Shown one piece after another: positions 1 to 5,591 of a stretch of DNA of 7,737 nucleotides. Positions within the stretch are counted from its first letter, which is position 1. Every line of letters begins with the position of its first letter. Made by a program: the position numbers and the translations under genes. Origin of the DNA: Pseudomonadota bacterium (GTDB lineage: Bacteria; Pseudomonadota; Gammaproteobacteria; Burkholderiales; Ferrovaceae); contig JAJZEH010000012.1 of the NCBI GenBank assembly GCA_021805725.1, positions 1 through 7,737 of the forward strand, read 5' to 3'. The notes beneath the pieces were generated by a model. The model did no database searches. It saw only the letters and a list, made by a program, of their open reading frames with translations, and was not told where the DNA came from.

Positions 1-110
1 GGGCAGGGCTTGCCGATGTGCATCACAAAATCGTTTTCACCCTCACCCAGCACCCGATAATCGCTTTTCTGGTAGATGGCAAGGAGATCCGGATCAATGG
101 CGCTTGTCAT
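1..110 (-). CDS. DUF3293 domain protein, N-terminal fragment (cut by window edge)
   Basis: The reading frame starts at ATG 110-108 and runs off the left edge after 36 codons with no stop. The visible protein begins MTSAIDPDLLAIYQKSDYRV and continues to a hydrophobic stretch ending HIGKPC. This matches my memory of the N-terminus of DUF3293 proteins: a short acidic start, a 'LL..Y...DYRV' motif, then a strand with a glycine before the core. The family's function is unknown. The start codon overlaps the stop of the upstream rhomboid remnant (ATGA, 110-107), which is typical of translational coupling in an operon. No independent ribosome site is evident. The frame is open and well placed, but only about 36 residues can be seen, so the family name is a recognition call rather than proof. 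Confidence 0.6.
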   Translation of the reverse strand, partial: MTSAIDPDLLAIYQKSDYRVLGEGENDFVMHIGKPC

Positions 111-512
111 GGCATCATTGCTGACGCGGCCAGCCTAAAAAAGGCCAACGCCATGCCTCCCAGCACCCCTCCCAAGGGTCCCCAAAGGTCCACATTACGG
201 GTATACATGGCGATAAAGACTGAGCATCTTCCAGGGGTTGACAATGCGCTCAACGATAAACCCCAATTGGTAGAACGCAAACATGTTCAAGGGCAGATGC
301 GCAGGACTGGCATGGACGAATGCTGCTGTCAGCTGTCGATAATACTGCCCCACACCCAGGGTGAAGGGTGCCGCATTTCCTCCCCAATACAGCAGCATTG
401 GGGGCGTAACATCCCGTACTCCCAGAGAAAACCTCATGATCAAAAAGACCCTCAGGTTATATACAACCAGGGCAATGGTCATCACAGGCATTGACATGGC
501 GACATTGTGCAT
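107..512 (-). pseudogene. Rhomboid intramembrane serine protease, internally deleted and frameshifted
   Basis: The N-terminal part (ATG 512-510) reads like the first two membrane segments of a bacterial rhomboid protease. It has a hydrophobic TM1, then 'LLYWGGNAAPFTLG', 'YYRQLTAAFVHA', 'HLPLNMFAFYQLG' and 'VERIVNPWKMLSLY'. That frame then hits a stop (TAA at 197-195). The family C-terminus reappears in another frame, about 221-107, as 'NVDLWGPLGGVLGGMALAFF' and ends in a TGA that overlaps the ATG of the next gene. The middle of the protein is missing, including the GxSG catalytic serine segment. The remaining coding length is about 135 codons, where the usual core is about 200. The last helix normally carries the catalytic histidine before 'LGG', and here a proline stands in that place. 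The start lies 18 bases after the kinase stop, in the same transcript. An assembly or sequencing error could mimic this, but the loss of tens of codons plus a changed key residue points to a decayed gene. Confidence 0.75.
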
Positions 513-530
513 TACGAATCTGGAGGTCGT

Positions 531-2195
531 CTACACGACGCCTTGCTGAACCTGTTCAATCAGGCGATGTAACTCAGCAAAGCGGATGGGTTTGGCAAGG
601 TGCCCATTCATTCCCATCCGTGTTGCAAGAGATTTGTCTTCGTCAAAAGCATGACCCGTCACAGCAATGATCGGCGTTTGCTGGTTGGGTCCCGGCAACG
701 ATCTGATCCGACGGGTACACCCGTAACCATCCAGCACCGGCATGCTGACATCCAATAGAATCAAGTCAAAACGTTGGTTCAGTGCCTTCGCCAACGCTTC
801 AGAGCCCTGCGCCGCTTCGTGAACATCATGCCCATGCTGCTGCAGGATCTTGCGTAGCAACAGCCGGTTGATGGGTTCATCATCCGCCACCAGTACACAC
901 AGGGCCCGGTGACAATCTGGACCTGTCGCGCTGGTATCATGACAGGGTGTCAGCGCCCGTCTGAAAGGAAGGGTAACGCTCACCAGAGTTCCCTCACCTT
1001 GCACAGACTCCAGGCTCAGCTGACCCTGGAGCGCCTGCACCAACCCCTTAACGATTGCGAGGCCCAACCCCGTGCCCGTCCTACGACGGGCAGGAGTGGA
1101 TTCCAGCTGGGAAAATCGCTTGAACAGCGCTGATTGTTGTTCTCTCCTGATGCCGATACCCGTGTCTTCCACCTGGAATTTGATTTCTTCGAGCACCCCA
1201 TTCTGGCCATCCTGCCGAATTACACGGAGGGTAATCTGCCCCTCGTCCGTGTACTTCACTGCATTTGAAAGCAGGTTCTGCAGGATTTGCCGAACCCGGT
1301 TGGGATCACCCAAAAGCAGCGGCAAGCCTTCCATATCAAGCTCTTCCTTCAATTCCAAACCCTTCTGTCGGGCCAGCAATGCGTACATATGGGTGCATTG
1401 CGCGATGGCTTCGCCAAGATCAAAGGGGATGATCTCAAGCTTGATCTTGCCGGATTCGATGCTTGAAAAATCAAGGATATCACTCAGTATTTTGTTGAGC
1501 GTTTCGGTGGATTCCCTCAACCAGCGCGCATGACGCCGATTTTCTCCATCGGGCAAATTTTGTTCCAGCAACGTGGAAAACCCCAACATTCCATTGAGTG
1601 GCGTACGGATTTCATGACTCATATTAGCCATAAACTTCGACTTGGCTTCATCCGCATGACGCGCCTGATCGAGCTGCAACTGACTTTGTACCAGGCTCTC
1701 TTCGGCATACTTGCGCCCCGAGATGTCCTCAATGACCCCAAAGTACTGATGTGGAGTGCTGTCGCTGGAACGGATCAGGGATAGCGAGGCTTTGGCCCAG
1801 ATCACTGAACCGTCTTTGTGAATGTAACGTTTCAAACGAAGCAGGTAGGGCATCGTTCCGGTAGTCAACTGCCCGATCAACTGCTGGTCAGCAGGCACAT
1901 CGTCAGGATGAGTAATGTCTGGCATGCCTTTCCCCAACAATTCACCGGGAGCATAACCCAGGATCTCGCATGTCTTGGGATTGACATCAATCAACAACCC
2001 TTCAGCATCGCTTTGAAAAATGCCCACCGAAGACTGCTGATACATGGCCCTGAAACGCGCTTCGTTACGTTCAGCGACACGGTGAGTGACCTGCATCGCC
2101 GCCACTTCCCGACGTGTGCCACGCAACTTCAAATGCGCTTGCGCTAGCGTAAATGCCAAGAACAAACAAACCATCAATAACAACATCGTGGTCAT
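531..2195 (-). CDS. Hybrid sensor histidine kinase (TM-PAS-HisKA-HATPase-receiver)
   Basis: This 554-residue protein has one N-terminal membrane helix (about residues 3-22, followed by Arg/Lys), then a PAS/PAC sensor domain (about 46-162). Next come a HisKA dimerisation domain with the H-box SHEIRTPLNG (phosphorylated His194) and a HATPase_c domain. The ATPase shows the N box (QNLLSNAVKYT, 306-316), G1 (DTGIGI, 344-349) and G2 (GTGLGLA, 374-380). A C-terminal receiver domain has acidic residues D438/D439, phosphoacceptor D482 (LLLDVSMPVLDG), T513 and K535. It should autophosphorylate on His194 and pass phosphate to D482 and on to an Hpt protein. There is no periplasmic sensor domain, so the signal is probably read by the PAS domain in the cytoplasm or at the membrane. 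The ATG overlaps the Hpt stop (ATGA), which fixes the start and suggests coupled translation. The ligand cannot be told from sequence. Confidence 0.95.
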   Translation of the reverse strand: MTTMLLLMVCLFLAFTLAQAHLKLRGTRREVAAMQVTHRVAERNEARFRAMYQQSSVGIFQSDAEGLLIDVNPKTCEILGYAPGELLGKGMPDITHPDDVPADQQLIGQLTTGTMPYLLRLKRYIHKDGSVIWAKASLSLIRSSDSTPHQYFGVIEDISGRKYAEESLVQSQLQLDQARHADEAKSKFMANMSHEIRTPLNGMLGFSTLLEQNLPDGENRRHARWLRESTETLNKILSDILDFSSIESGKIKLEIIPFDLGEAIAQCTHMYALLARQKGLELKEELDMEGLPLLLGDPNRVRQILQNLLSNAVKYTDEGQITLRVIRQDGQNGVLEEIKFQVEDTGIGIRREQQSALFKRFSQLESTPARRRTGTGLGLAIVKGLVQALQGQLSLESVQGEGTLVSVTLPFRRALTPCHDTSATGPDCHRALCVLVADDEPINRLLLRKILQQHGHDVHEAAQGSEALAKALNQRFDLILLDVSMPVLDGYGCTRRIRSLPGPNQQTPIIAVTGHAFDEDKSLATRMGMNGHLAKPIRFAELHRLIEQVQQGVV

Positions 2196-2566
2196 GGATG
2201 AGGGAAAAGCGGTTGTGCCAGAAAACTTTCAAGCACCCTGCGGGTTTCCAAAATGACGCTATCAAGCAAAAGCACATTCTGGGCATCGTCGAGCTCTTGC
2301 TTGCAACGGCCTTCAACCTGTGCCGCGATCAGCGCCAGGCGTGCCAGCCCCATTGAACCCAGAGAGCCCTTGATGCGGTGCGCCAATGCCGCCAGTTCAG
2401 CCCTACCAAGCGGTTGATGCAGGCAGTCAGTTGCATCGATGAGTTGAACAACGGCGCTTCTCAACAGATCGAGGTAGTCTGAAGGTCCCAGAAGTTCCGA
2501 CAGGTAGTGATGCACATGTCGGTCAATAAGTGGTTCGTTGCCGAAAGACATGGTTGCTAGGGTCAT
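2192..2566 (-). CDS. Stand-alone histidine phosphotransfer (Hpt) protein
   Basis: This is a small, mainly helical soluble protein of 124 residues with no signal peptide or membrane segment. Its centre holds the Hpt signature AHRIKGSLGSMG, in which His63 is the phosphorylatable histidine followed by the usual K-G-S and glycine. Hpt proteins shuttle phosphate between the receiver of a hybrid kinase and the receiver of a final response regulator. The gene sits directly upstream of, and overlaps, the hybrid kinase, which itself lacks an Hpt domain, so it very probably serves that kinase. The start is uncertain. ATG at 2566 is chosen, while TTG at 2569 and ATG at 2551 are in frame, and none has a clear Shine-Dalgarno sequence. 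All keep the Hpt domain. It diverges from the response regulator gene with fewer than 50 bases between them. Confidence 0.88.
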   Translation of the reverse strand: MTLATMSFGNEPLIDRHVHHYLSELLGPSDYLDLLRSAVVQLIDATDCLHQPLGRAELAALAHRIKGSLGSMGLARLALIAAQVEGRCKQELDDAQNVLLLDSVILETRRVLESFLAQPLFPHP

Positions 2567-2614
2567 CAACTGCGGTTAGTCTACTACTTTTTCAGTTTTT
2601 CGAGCGGCGCTGAC
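2567..2614. promoter_or_regulatory. Short divergent intergenic region between Hpt gene and regulator gene
   Basis: Only 48 bases separate the two divergent starts, so promoters for both directions must lie here or inside the coding ends. An 8-base-spaced direct repeat, TTTTTCAG TTTTTCGA (2588-2603), is visible. A weak sigma70-like match for the plus direction is TTGCTA (2554-2559), a 17-base gap, then TAGTCT (2577-2582); it is only a partial match. No convincing minus-strand promoter or Shine-Dalgarno sequence was found for either gene. Confidence 0.35.
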
Positions 2615-3349
2615 ATGGTCACACGTGCTCTTTTGTTGGATGACGATATCCTGATCGCAAAGCTGTTGCATGGGCCTCTTTCCAGAGGAGGACTACATCT
2701 GTCTCATTGCAAAACCCTGGAGAACGCTTATCGCCAGCTGAACACGGAGCACTTCGATCTGCTTCTGATAGACAGGATGCTGGAGTCGGAAGACGGACTG
2801 GAATTGGTACGCTTTGCCCGCATCCACTACCCTGACATCGGCATCATCATCCTCAGTGGCAAAAGCCAACCGATCGATCGCATCGTCGGCCTCGAATCAG
2901 GCGCAGACGATTATGTGCCCAAGCCTTTGGACCCTCGTGAAGTCTCAATTCGGGCAGCACGTCTCGCCGCAAGAGCCCATGTCATGATGCGACTGACCAA
3001 AGGTAATATTCTGAAATTTCAGGGTTTTTCTTTAGACCCCCTGGCGAGGGTTCTGAGCCACTGCGACGCTGGAATGGTGTCGTTAACAGGGAAGGAATTT
3101 GATGTGCTGCATTGTCTGGCAAGATCAGGCAACAGACCCATGAGCAGGAAAGTGCTATTGCGGGCCATCCATGACCGCGATCCCTGCACGACAGACCGGA
3201 CCATTGACACCCTCATCTCCAACATTCGCCGAAAATTGCGCGCCGTCGCCGGAACCGATCCCGTTTGCACCATCCGCGGAGGCGGTTATGCCTTTGGAGC
3301 CCTGGTCACCCTTCAACAACGGCCTGAAGAACTAGGTGAAGGGGCTTGA
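2615..3349 (+). CDS. OmpR/PhoB-family response regulator (receiver + winged helix)
   Basis: This 244-residue protein has an N-terminal receiver domain (about 4-118) with the acidic triad D9-D11, phosphoacceptor D53 (LLLIDRMLESEDG), S81 at the switch position (IIILSG) and K103 in VPKP. A C-terminal Trans_reg_C winged-helix DNA-binding domain (about 130-229) has LTGKEFDVLHCLA, the recognition-helix region TIDTLISNIRRKL and the wing hairpin IRGGGYAF. It is the likely end point of the relay: kinase His194 to kinase D482 to Hpt His63 to D53 here. It is transcribed away from the Hpt/kinase genes. The start ATG at 2615 gives the normal position for the first beta strand, although no strong ribosome site precedes it. 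Target genes are unknown. The next gene downstream, ompW-like, is a candidate because of repeats between them. Confidence 0.93.
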   Translation: MVTRALLLDDDILIAKLLHGPLSRGGLHLSHCKTLENAYRQLNTEHFDLLLIDRMLESEDGLELVRFARIHYPDIGIIILSGKSQPIDRIVGLESGADDYVPKPLDPREVSIRAARLAARAHVMMRLTKGNILKFQGFSLDPLARVLSHCDAGMVSLTGKEFDVLHCLARSGNRPMSRKVLLRAIHDRDPCTTDRTIDTLISNIRRKLRAVAGTDPVCTIRGGGYAFGALVTLQQRPEELGEGA

Positions 3350-3364
3350 AATTCAAGTGAAATT
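3337..3364 (+). promoter_or_regulatory. Candidate OmpR-type binding repeats upstream of ompW
   Basis: Three TGAA elements occur at 3337, 3347 and 3358, i.e. spaced 10 and 11 bases. The last two extend to identical TGAAATT copies (3347-3353 and 3358-3364). A perfect 6-1-6 inverted repeat, CTTGAA-A-TTCAAG (3345-3357), overlaps them and the regulator's stop codon. OmpR-family regulators are known to bind direct repeats spaced about one helical turn apart, and this lies 79 bases or more before the ompW start. That the neighbouring regulator binds here is inference. Confidence 0.35.
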
Positions 3365-3430
3365 AAAGGATGCTACGGCTTGATGGCGAAATGTTATGAC
3401 GTTCGACCCAATTATTACTCAAACAAATAT

Positions 3431-3438
3431 GGAGGAGA
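3431..3438 (+). promoter_or_regulatory. Ribosome binding site deciding the ompW start
   Basis: GGAGGAGA lies 4 bases before ATG 3443 (7 bases from its GGAGG core). This selects 3443 over an in-frame TTG at 3380 that would put 21 non-hydrophobic residues ahead of the signal peptide. Confidence 0.85.
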
Positions 3439-3442
3439 CGAC

Positions 3443-4177
3443 ATGGTTCAATCCCGGATTGTTGCTTCGATTGTTCTTGGAGTTTCACTGCTGTCTGCAT
3501 CTTCGGCTTGGGCATTGAAATCAGGGGATAATTTCGTAGCCGTCGGTGCTGCCTATGTAAGCCCCGACATCAGCGCAGACTCCCTGTCCTACGCCGGCAA
3601 CGTCTACCTGCCTAAGCACACTCTTCCAGGTCCACTGCCCATCTCGTCAGCTTCTGCCTCCGGAACGACAACGGCAGCGCTCATTCTGGGACACATGTAT
3701 ACCGATCACCTGGGCCTGGTGCTGGACATTGGTATCCCGCCCACAACAAACATCTCCATGTCCCAAACCATCTTGACGAAGGGCACTGTTCAGGATATTG
3801 GTTCAGTCAAATTGTGGAGTCCCATGCTGGTAGGACGCTACTATTTTCTGGACGCCAGTGCGGCATTCCGGCCCTATTTGGGGGCTGGCGTCACCTATAC
3901 CGCCTTCAAAAGCCTGTCGCTCAATAGTGTGGGGCAAGGGCTTGCACCCAACGGGGCGAGCATCGACTCTGCCTGGGGATGGGTGGCGAGCGGCGGATTC
4001 AACTACGACATCAAGAACACCAACTATTTCCTGACAGGCTCGTTGACCTACATCGACACAAAGACCACCATGCACGTCAACAATCTGGTGGACCCTGCAC
4101 CATTGGGACCTGCATCCACCACCAACCTCAAACTGGGCAATACGATCAGTTTCCTGGGCGTGGGTTACCGCTTCTAA
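3443..4177 (+). CDS. ompW: OmpW family outer-membrane beta-barrel protein
   Basis: This is a 244-residue precursor. Residues 1-25 form a signal peptide with a Lys/Arg-poor start, a hydrophobic core and a likely cleavage after SSAWA, before LKSGDNF. The mature protein shows alternating beta-strand patterns and OmpW landmarks: an N-terminal strand 'FVAVGAAYVSP', 'LILGHMYTDHLGLVLDIGIPP', 'WSPMLVGRYYF', 'FRPYLGAGVTYTAF', 'WGWVASGGFNYDI', and a C-terminal strand ending GVGYRF with the terminal Phe used in outer-membrane insertion. OmpW forms an eight-stranded barrel with a hydrophobic channel, thought to pass small hydrophobic molecules, and is often stress- or oxygen-controlled. The gene follows the response regulator by 93 bases, in which no confident sigma70 promoter was found, so it may be co-transcribed or use an activator-dependent promoter. 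The exact substrate is unknown. Confidence 0.9.
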   Translation: MVQSRIVASIVLGVSLLSASSAWALKSGDNFVAVGAAYVSPDISADSLSYAGNVYLPKHTLPGPLPISSASASGTTTAALILGHMYTDHLGLVLDIGIPPTTNISMSQTILTKGTVQDIGSVKLWSPMLVGRYYFLDASAAFRPYLGAGVTYTAFKSLSLNSVGQGLAPNGASIDSAWGWVASGGFNYDIKNTNYFLTGSLTYIDTKTTMHVNNLVDPAPLGPASTTNLKLGNTISFLGVGYRF

Positions 4178-4191
4178 ACCATTGCATTCCA

Positions 4192-4219
4192 GCCCTCCGG
4201 CGCTTGGGCTCCGGAGGGC
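4192..4219. terminator. Hairpin between convergent genes, likely bidirectional terminator
   Basis: A perfect 9-base-pair GC-rich stem, GCCCTCCGG (4192-4200) with CCGGAGGGC (4211-4219), encloses a 10-base loop. It lies 14 bases after the ompW stop and 10 bases beyond the stop of the convergent secreted-protein gene. Neither side carries a run of T, so it is not a textbook intrinsic terminator. Its position still argues for a role in ending or protecting both transcripts. Confidence 0.55.
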
Positions 4220-4229
4220 AACTCAAGGC

Positions 4230-4667
4230 CTAGTCCCGTCCCTCATGGGCGTGACGATTGCCCTCCCCCCTGTGTTCGCCTTCATTGTGAAAACCACCTC
4301 GCTCACCGCCCTGCCCCCAGCCTTCACCATGACGTCTGTAAAATGGAACATAAACCCGGTTGTACCAGCCATCCTGGACAAAATAAACGGGCCTGCCGCA
4401 AGCGTTGAACTCGTGGCAATGCCAGCGCCATCGTTGTGCGTAACCGGGAGGAACCCGCAGATACACGGGTGGCGGCAGCGCAACCCCGTAAGGCACGGGT
4501 TGCATGATGATGGGCTGGGGATAAATGAGTTGCGGCATCGGAGCATTACCCAGTTCGATCATGCCGTAAAATCCGGGCTGCCCCACGCTGACTGCCACTC
4601 CCATGTCGGCGAATGCTTGCGGTAGCGCTGCACTTGCCAGCAGCGCCAGTATCAACCACTGTTTCAT
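4230..4667 (-). CDS. Small secreted protein of unknown function with His/Gly/Arg-rich tail
   Basis: This 145-residue protein starts at ATG 4667, chosen because AGGAGA sits 7 bases upstream and a clean signal peptide follows (residues 1-20, cleavage after QAFA). The mature N-terminus, 'VAVSVGQPGFYGMIELG', is followed by a proline-rich section (about 44-74). A compact core then contains H83-C84-H85 and C90 (WHCHEFNACG) and 'VYFVQDGWYNRVYVP'. The last 34 residues are rich in Gly, His, Arg and Glu and look disordered. Proteins of this layout are familiar as uncharacterised periplasmic or secreted proteins in betaproteobacteria, and I know of no assigned function. The two cysteines could form a disulfide, and the histidines could bind metal, but both ideas are inference. 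It has its own candidate promoter and diverges from the DsrC-like operon. Confidence 0.8.
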   Translation of the reverse strand: MKQWLILALLASAALPQAFADMGVAVSVGQPGFYGMIELGNAPMPQLIYPQPIIMQPVPYGVALPPPVYLRVPPGYAQRWRWHCHEFNACGRPVYFVQDGWYNRVYVPFYRRHGEGWGQGGERGGFHNEGEHRGEGNRHAHEGRD

Positions 4668-4674
4668 GAAACTT

Positions 4675-4680
4675 TCTCCT
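4675..4680 (-). promoter_or_regulatory. Ribosome binding site for the small secreted protein
   Basis: AGGAGA on the minus strand lies 7 bases before ATG 4667. It decides against a longer in-frame start at 4793, which would place 42 non-signal residues before the signal peptide and overlap the opposite gene. Confidence 0.8.
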
Positions 4681-4707
4681 TTGCTGATAATTGCCCAACG
4701 GCTTGGG

Positions 4708-4737
4708 ATGATAGGTCGTTGACCCCATAAGCGTAAA
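4708..4737 (-). promoter_or_regulatory. Candidate sigma70 promoter for the secreted-protein gene
   Basis: On the minus strand, TTTACG (4737-4732) is followed by an 18-base spacer and TATCAT (4713-4708), matching the -35 at 4 of 6 and the -10 at 5 of 6. Transcription would begin near 4701, giving a leader of about 34 bases. It interleaves with the plus-strand candidate promoter. Confidence 0.5.
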
Positions 4738-4748
4738 CCGTTTATGGT
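4719..4748 (+). promoter_or_regulatory. Candidate sigma70 promoter for the DsrC-like/DUF2844/DUF3443 operon
   Basis: TTGACC (4719-4724, 5 of 6 matches to the -35 consensus) is followed by an 18-base spacer and TATGGT (4743-4748, 4 of 6 to the -10). Transcription would begin near 4755, leaving a leader of about 37 bases before the DsrC-like gene. It lies within the same 41-base block as the opposite promoter. Confidence 0.45.
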
Positions 4749-4791
4749 ACAAGTATCAGCGACCCCGGTAAAAACAATCATGGAGGAGCCC

Positions 4792-5115
4792 ATGGCAGCC
4801 GACCCCCTTACCGCAAGGATGGATGAAGAAGGCTATCTGATCGAACCCAATGAATGGACGGAAGAAATTGCAGCAGAATTGGCCCGACAGGAACGCATCG
4901 AACTGACTGACATGCATTGGGGCGCCATTCGCTTCATGCGTGACTATTACGCTGATCACCAGATCGCCCCGGATGCGCGTTTCGTGATCCGGTTTCTGAA
5001 CGCAGAACATGGTGCCGATCGCAACGCCCTTTTTCAGTTGTTCCCGTACGGTTATGTCAAGCAAGCCTGCAAAATTGCGGGCATGAAACGCCCCAGGGCA
5101 TGGAGTACAGGGTGA
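4792..5115 (+). CDS. DsrC/TusE superfamily protein lacking the terminal cysteine (RspA-like)
   Basis: This 107-residue soluble protein has the family landmarks DEEGYLIEPNEW (11-22), 'ELTDMHWGAIRFMRDYY' (37-53), 'ARFVIRFLNAEHG' and the C-terminal arm 'LFPYGYVKQACKIAGMKRP'. DsrC and TusE carry or relay sulfur on a cysteine near the extreme C-terminus (CysA), and DsrC has a second cysteine 11 residues earlier (CysB). Here Cys93 sits at the CysB position, but the CysA position holds Trp104, and the tail ends WSTG. It therefore should not do the usual sulfur-relay chemistry and resembles the RspA class, proposed to be regulatory. ATG 4792 is preferred because GGAGGAG (4782-4788) precedes it; ATG 4780 is an alternative with a poorer context. 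Its stop overlaps the next start (TGATG), making it the first gene of the operon. The superfamily call is firm, but the role is not known. Confidence 0.85.
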   Translation: MAADPLTARMDEEGYLIEPNEWTEEIAAELARQERIELTDMHWGAIRFMRDYYADHQIAPDARFVIRFLNAEHGADRNALFQLFPYGYVKQACKIAGMKRPRAWSTG

Positions 5116-5591
5116 TGCAATTCCGTTTCTGGCGACGTGCATCCAGTTTTCTAATGCTGCTTCTACTGCAACCGCATGTCTCATGGGCCGTTCTGGGCGG
5201 GAGTGCGGCTACAGTAGCGCAAGACGGACTGCCTGTGATTGCCAATGGACACCAACTTGCACAACAAATTCAGGGCGTTCAACAACAATCTGTAGTAACG
5301 GCAGAAAATGTCACCGTCACCGAATATTCTGCGCAGGGCGTAGTTTTTGCCATTCGCTGGTCTGGCCCGGTCATGCCTGACCTGTCGCATCTGCTGGGAA
5401 GCTATTTTTCACAGTACGCCACCAACATGCCCCTACCCGCTGCTGCCATCCGCAACAAACCGATTGCCATCGTCACACCCAATCTCGCGGTCCATGCCAG
5501 CGGCCACATGCGCGCTTTTTCAGGTTCGGCCTATGCTCCCGGTCTTGCACCCGCAGGTCTCAATTTGAACGCCTTGGGAGTAGATCGTTGA
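5115..5591 (+). CDS. DUF2844 exported protein
   Basis: This 158-residue protein has a signal peptide at about 1-25 (Arg-containing start, Leu-rich core, cleavage after HVSWA). The mature protein begins VLGGSAATV, typical of DUF2844, whose members start right after cleavage with an (A/V)LGG motif. Other family landmarks are 'VTVTEYSAQGVVFAIRWSGPVMPDLSHLLGSYF' split across about 69-101 and the closing 'GHMRAFSGSAYAPGLAPAGLNLNAL'. Function is unknown, and location is predicted periplasmic. DUF2844 genes are known next to DUF3443 genes, as here. The ATG overlaps the DsrC-like stop, and GGAG lies 9 bases upstream (5102-5105). A start at 5100 would add five residues and has a worse ribosome site. 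The stop overlaps the DUF3443 start. No catalytic motif is visible, so a partner or chaperone role for the lipoprotein is a guess. Confidence 0.88.
   Translation: MQFRFWRRASSFLMLLLLQPHVSWAVLGGSAATVAQDGLPVIANGHQLAQQIQGVQQQSVVTAENVTVTEYSAQGVVFAIRWSGPVMPDLSHLLGSYFSQYATNMPLPAAAIRNKPIAIVTPNLAVHASGHMRAFSGSAYAPGLAPAGLNLNALGVDR
5576..5580 (+). promoter_or_regulatory. Ribosome binding site supporting a TTG start for DUF3443
   Basis: GGGAG lies 7 bases before TTG 5588, inside the end of the DUF2844 gene. The TTG overlaps that gene's stop as TTGA and puts a lipoprotein signal peptide of normal length at the N-terminus, so the rare start codon is credible. Confidence 0.7.

Noticed and set aside
18..494. 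Plus-strand 158-codon open frame
   Set aside because: It lies antisense to the rhomboid and DUF3293 sequences, has no family resemblance, and its composition looks like a shadow frame.
1072..1533. Plus-strand 153-codon open frame inside the kinase
   Set aside because: It is antisense to well-conserved HisKA/HATPase motifs, with Ser/Arg-rich low-complexity translation and no ribosome site.
3345..3357. CTTGAA-A-TTCAAG as an FNR box controlling ompW
   Set aside because: The FNR consensus needs TTGAT-N4-ATCAA; here the half-sites are separated by one base and end in A rather than T. It was kept only as part of the possible regulator site.
3380..3385. TTGATG as the -35 of an ompW promoter
   Set aside because: No acceptable -10 lies 16-18 bases downstream; 3403-3408 reads TCGACC.
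4744..4791. Longer N-terminus for the DsrC-like protein from 4744
   Set aside because: It overlaps the candidate -10 element, has no ribosome site, and family members begin close to the DxEGYL motif.
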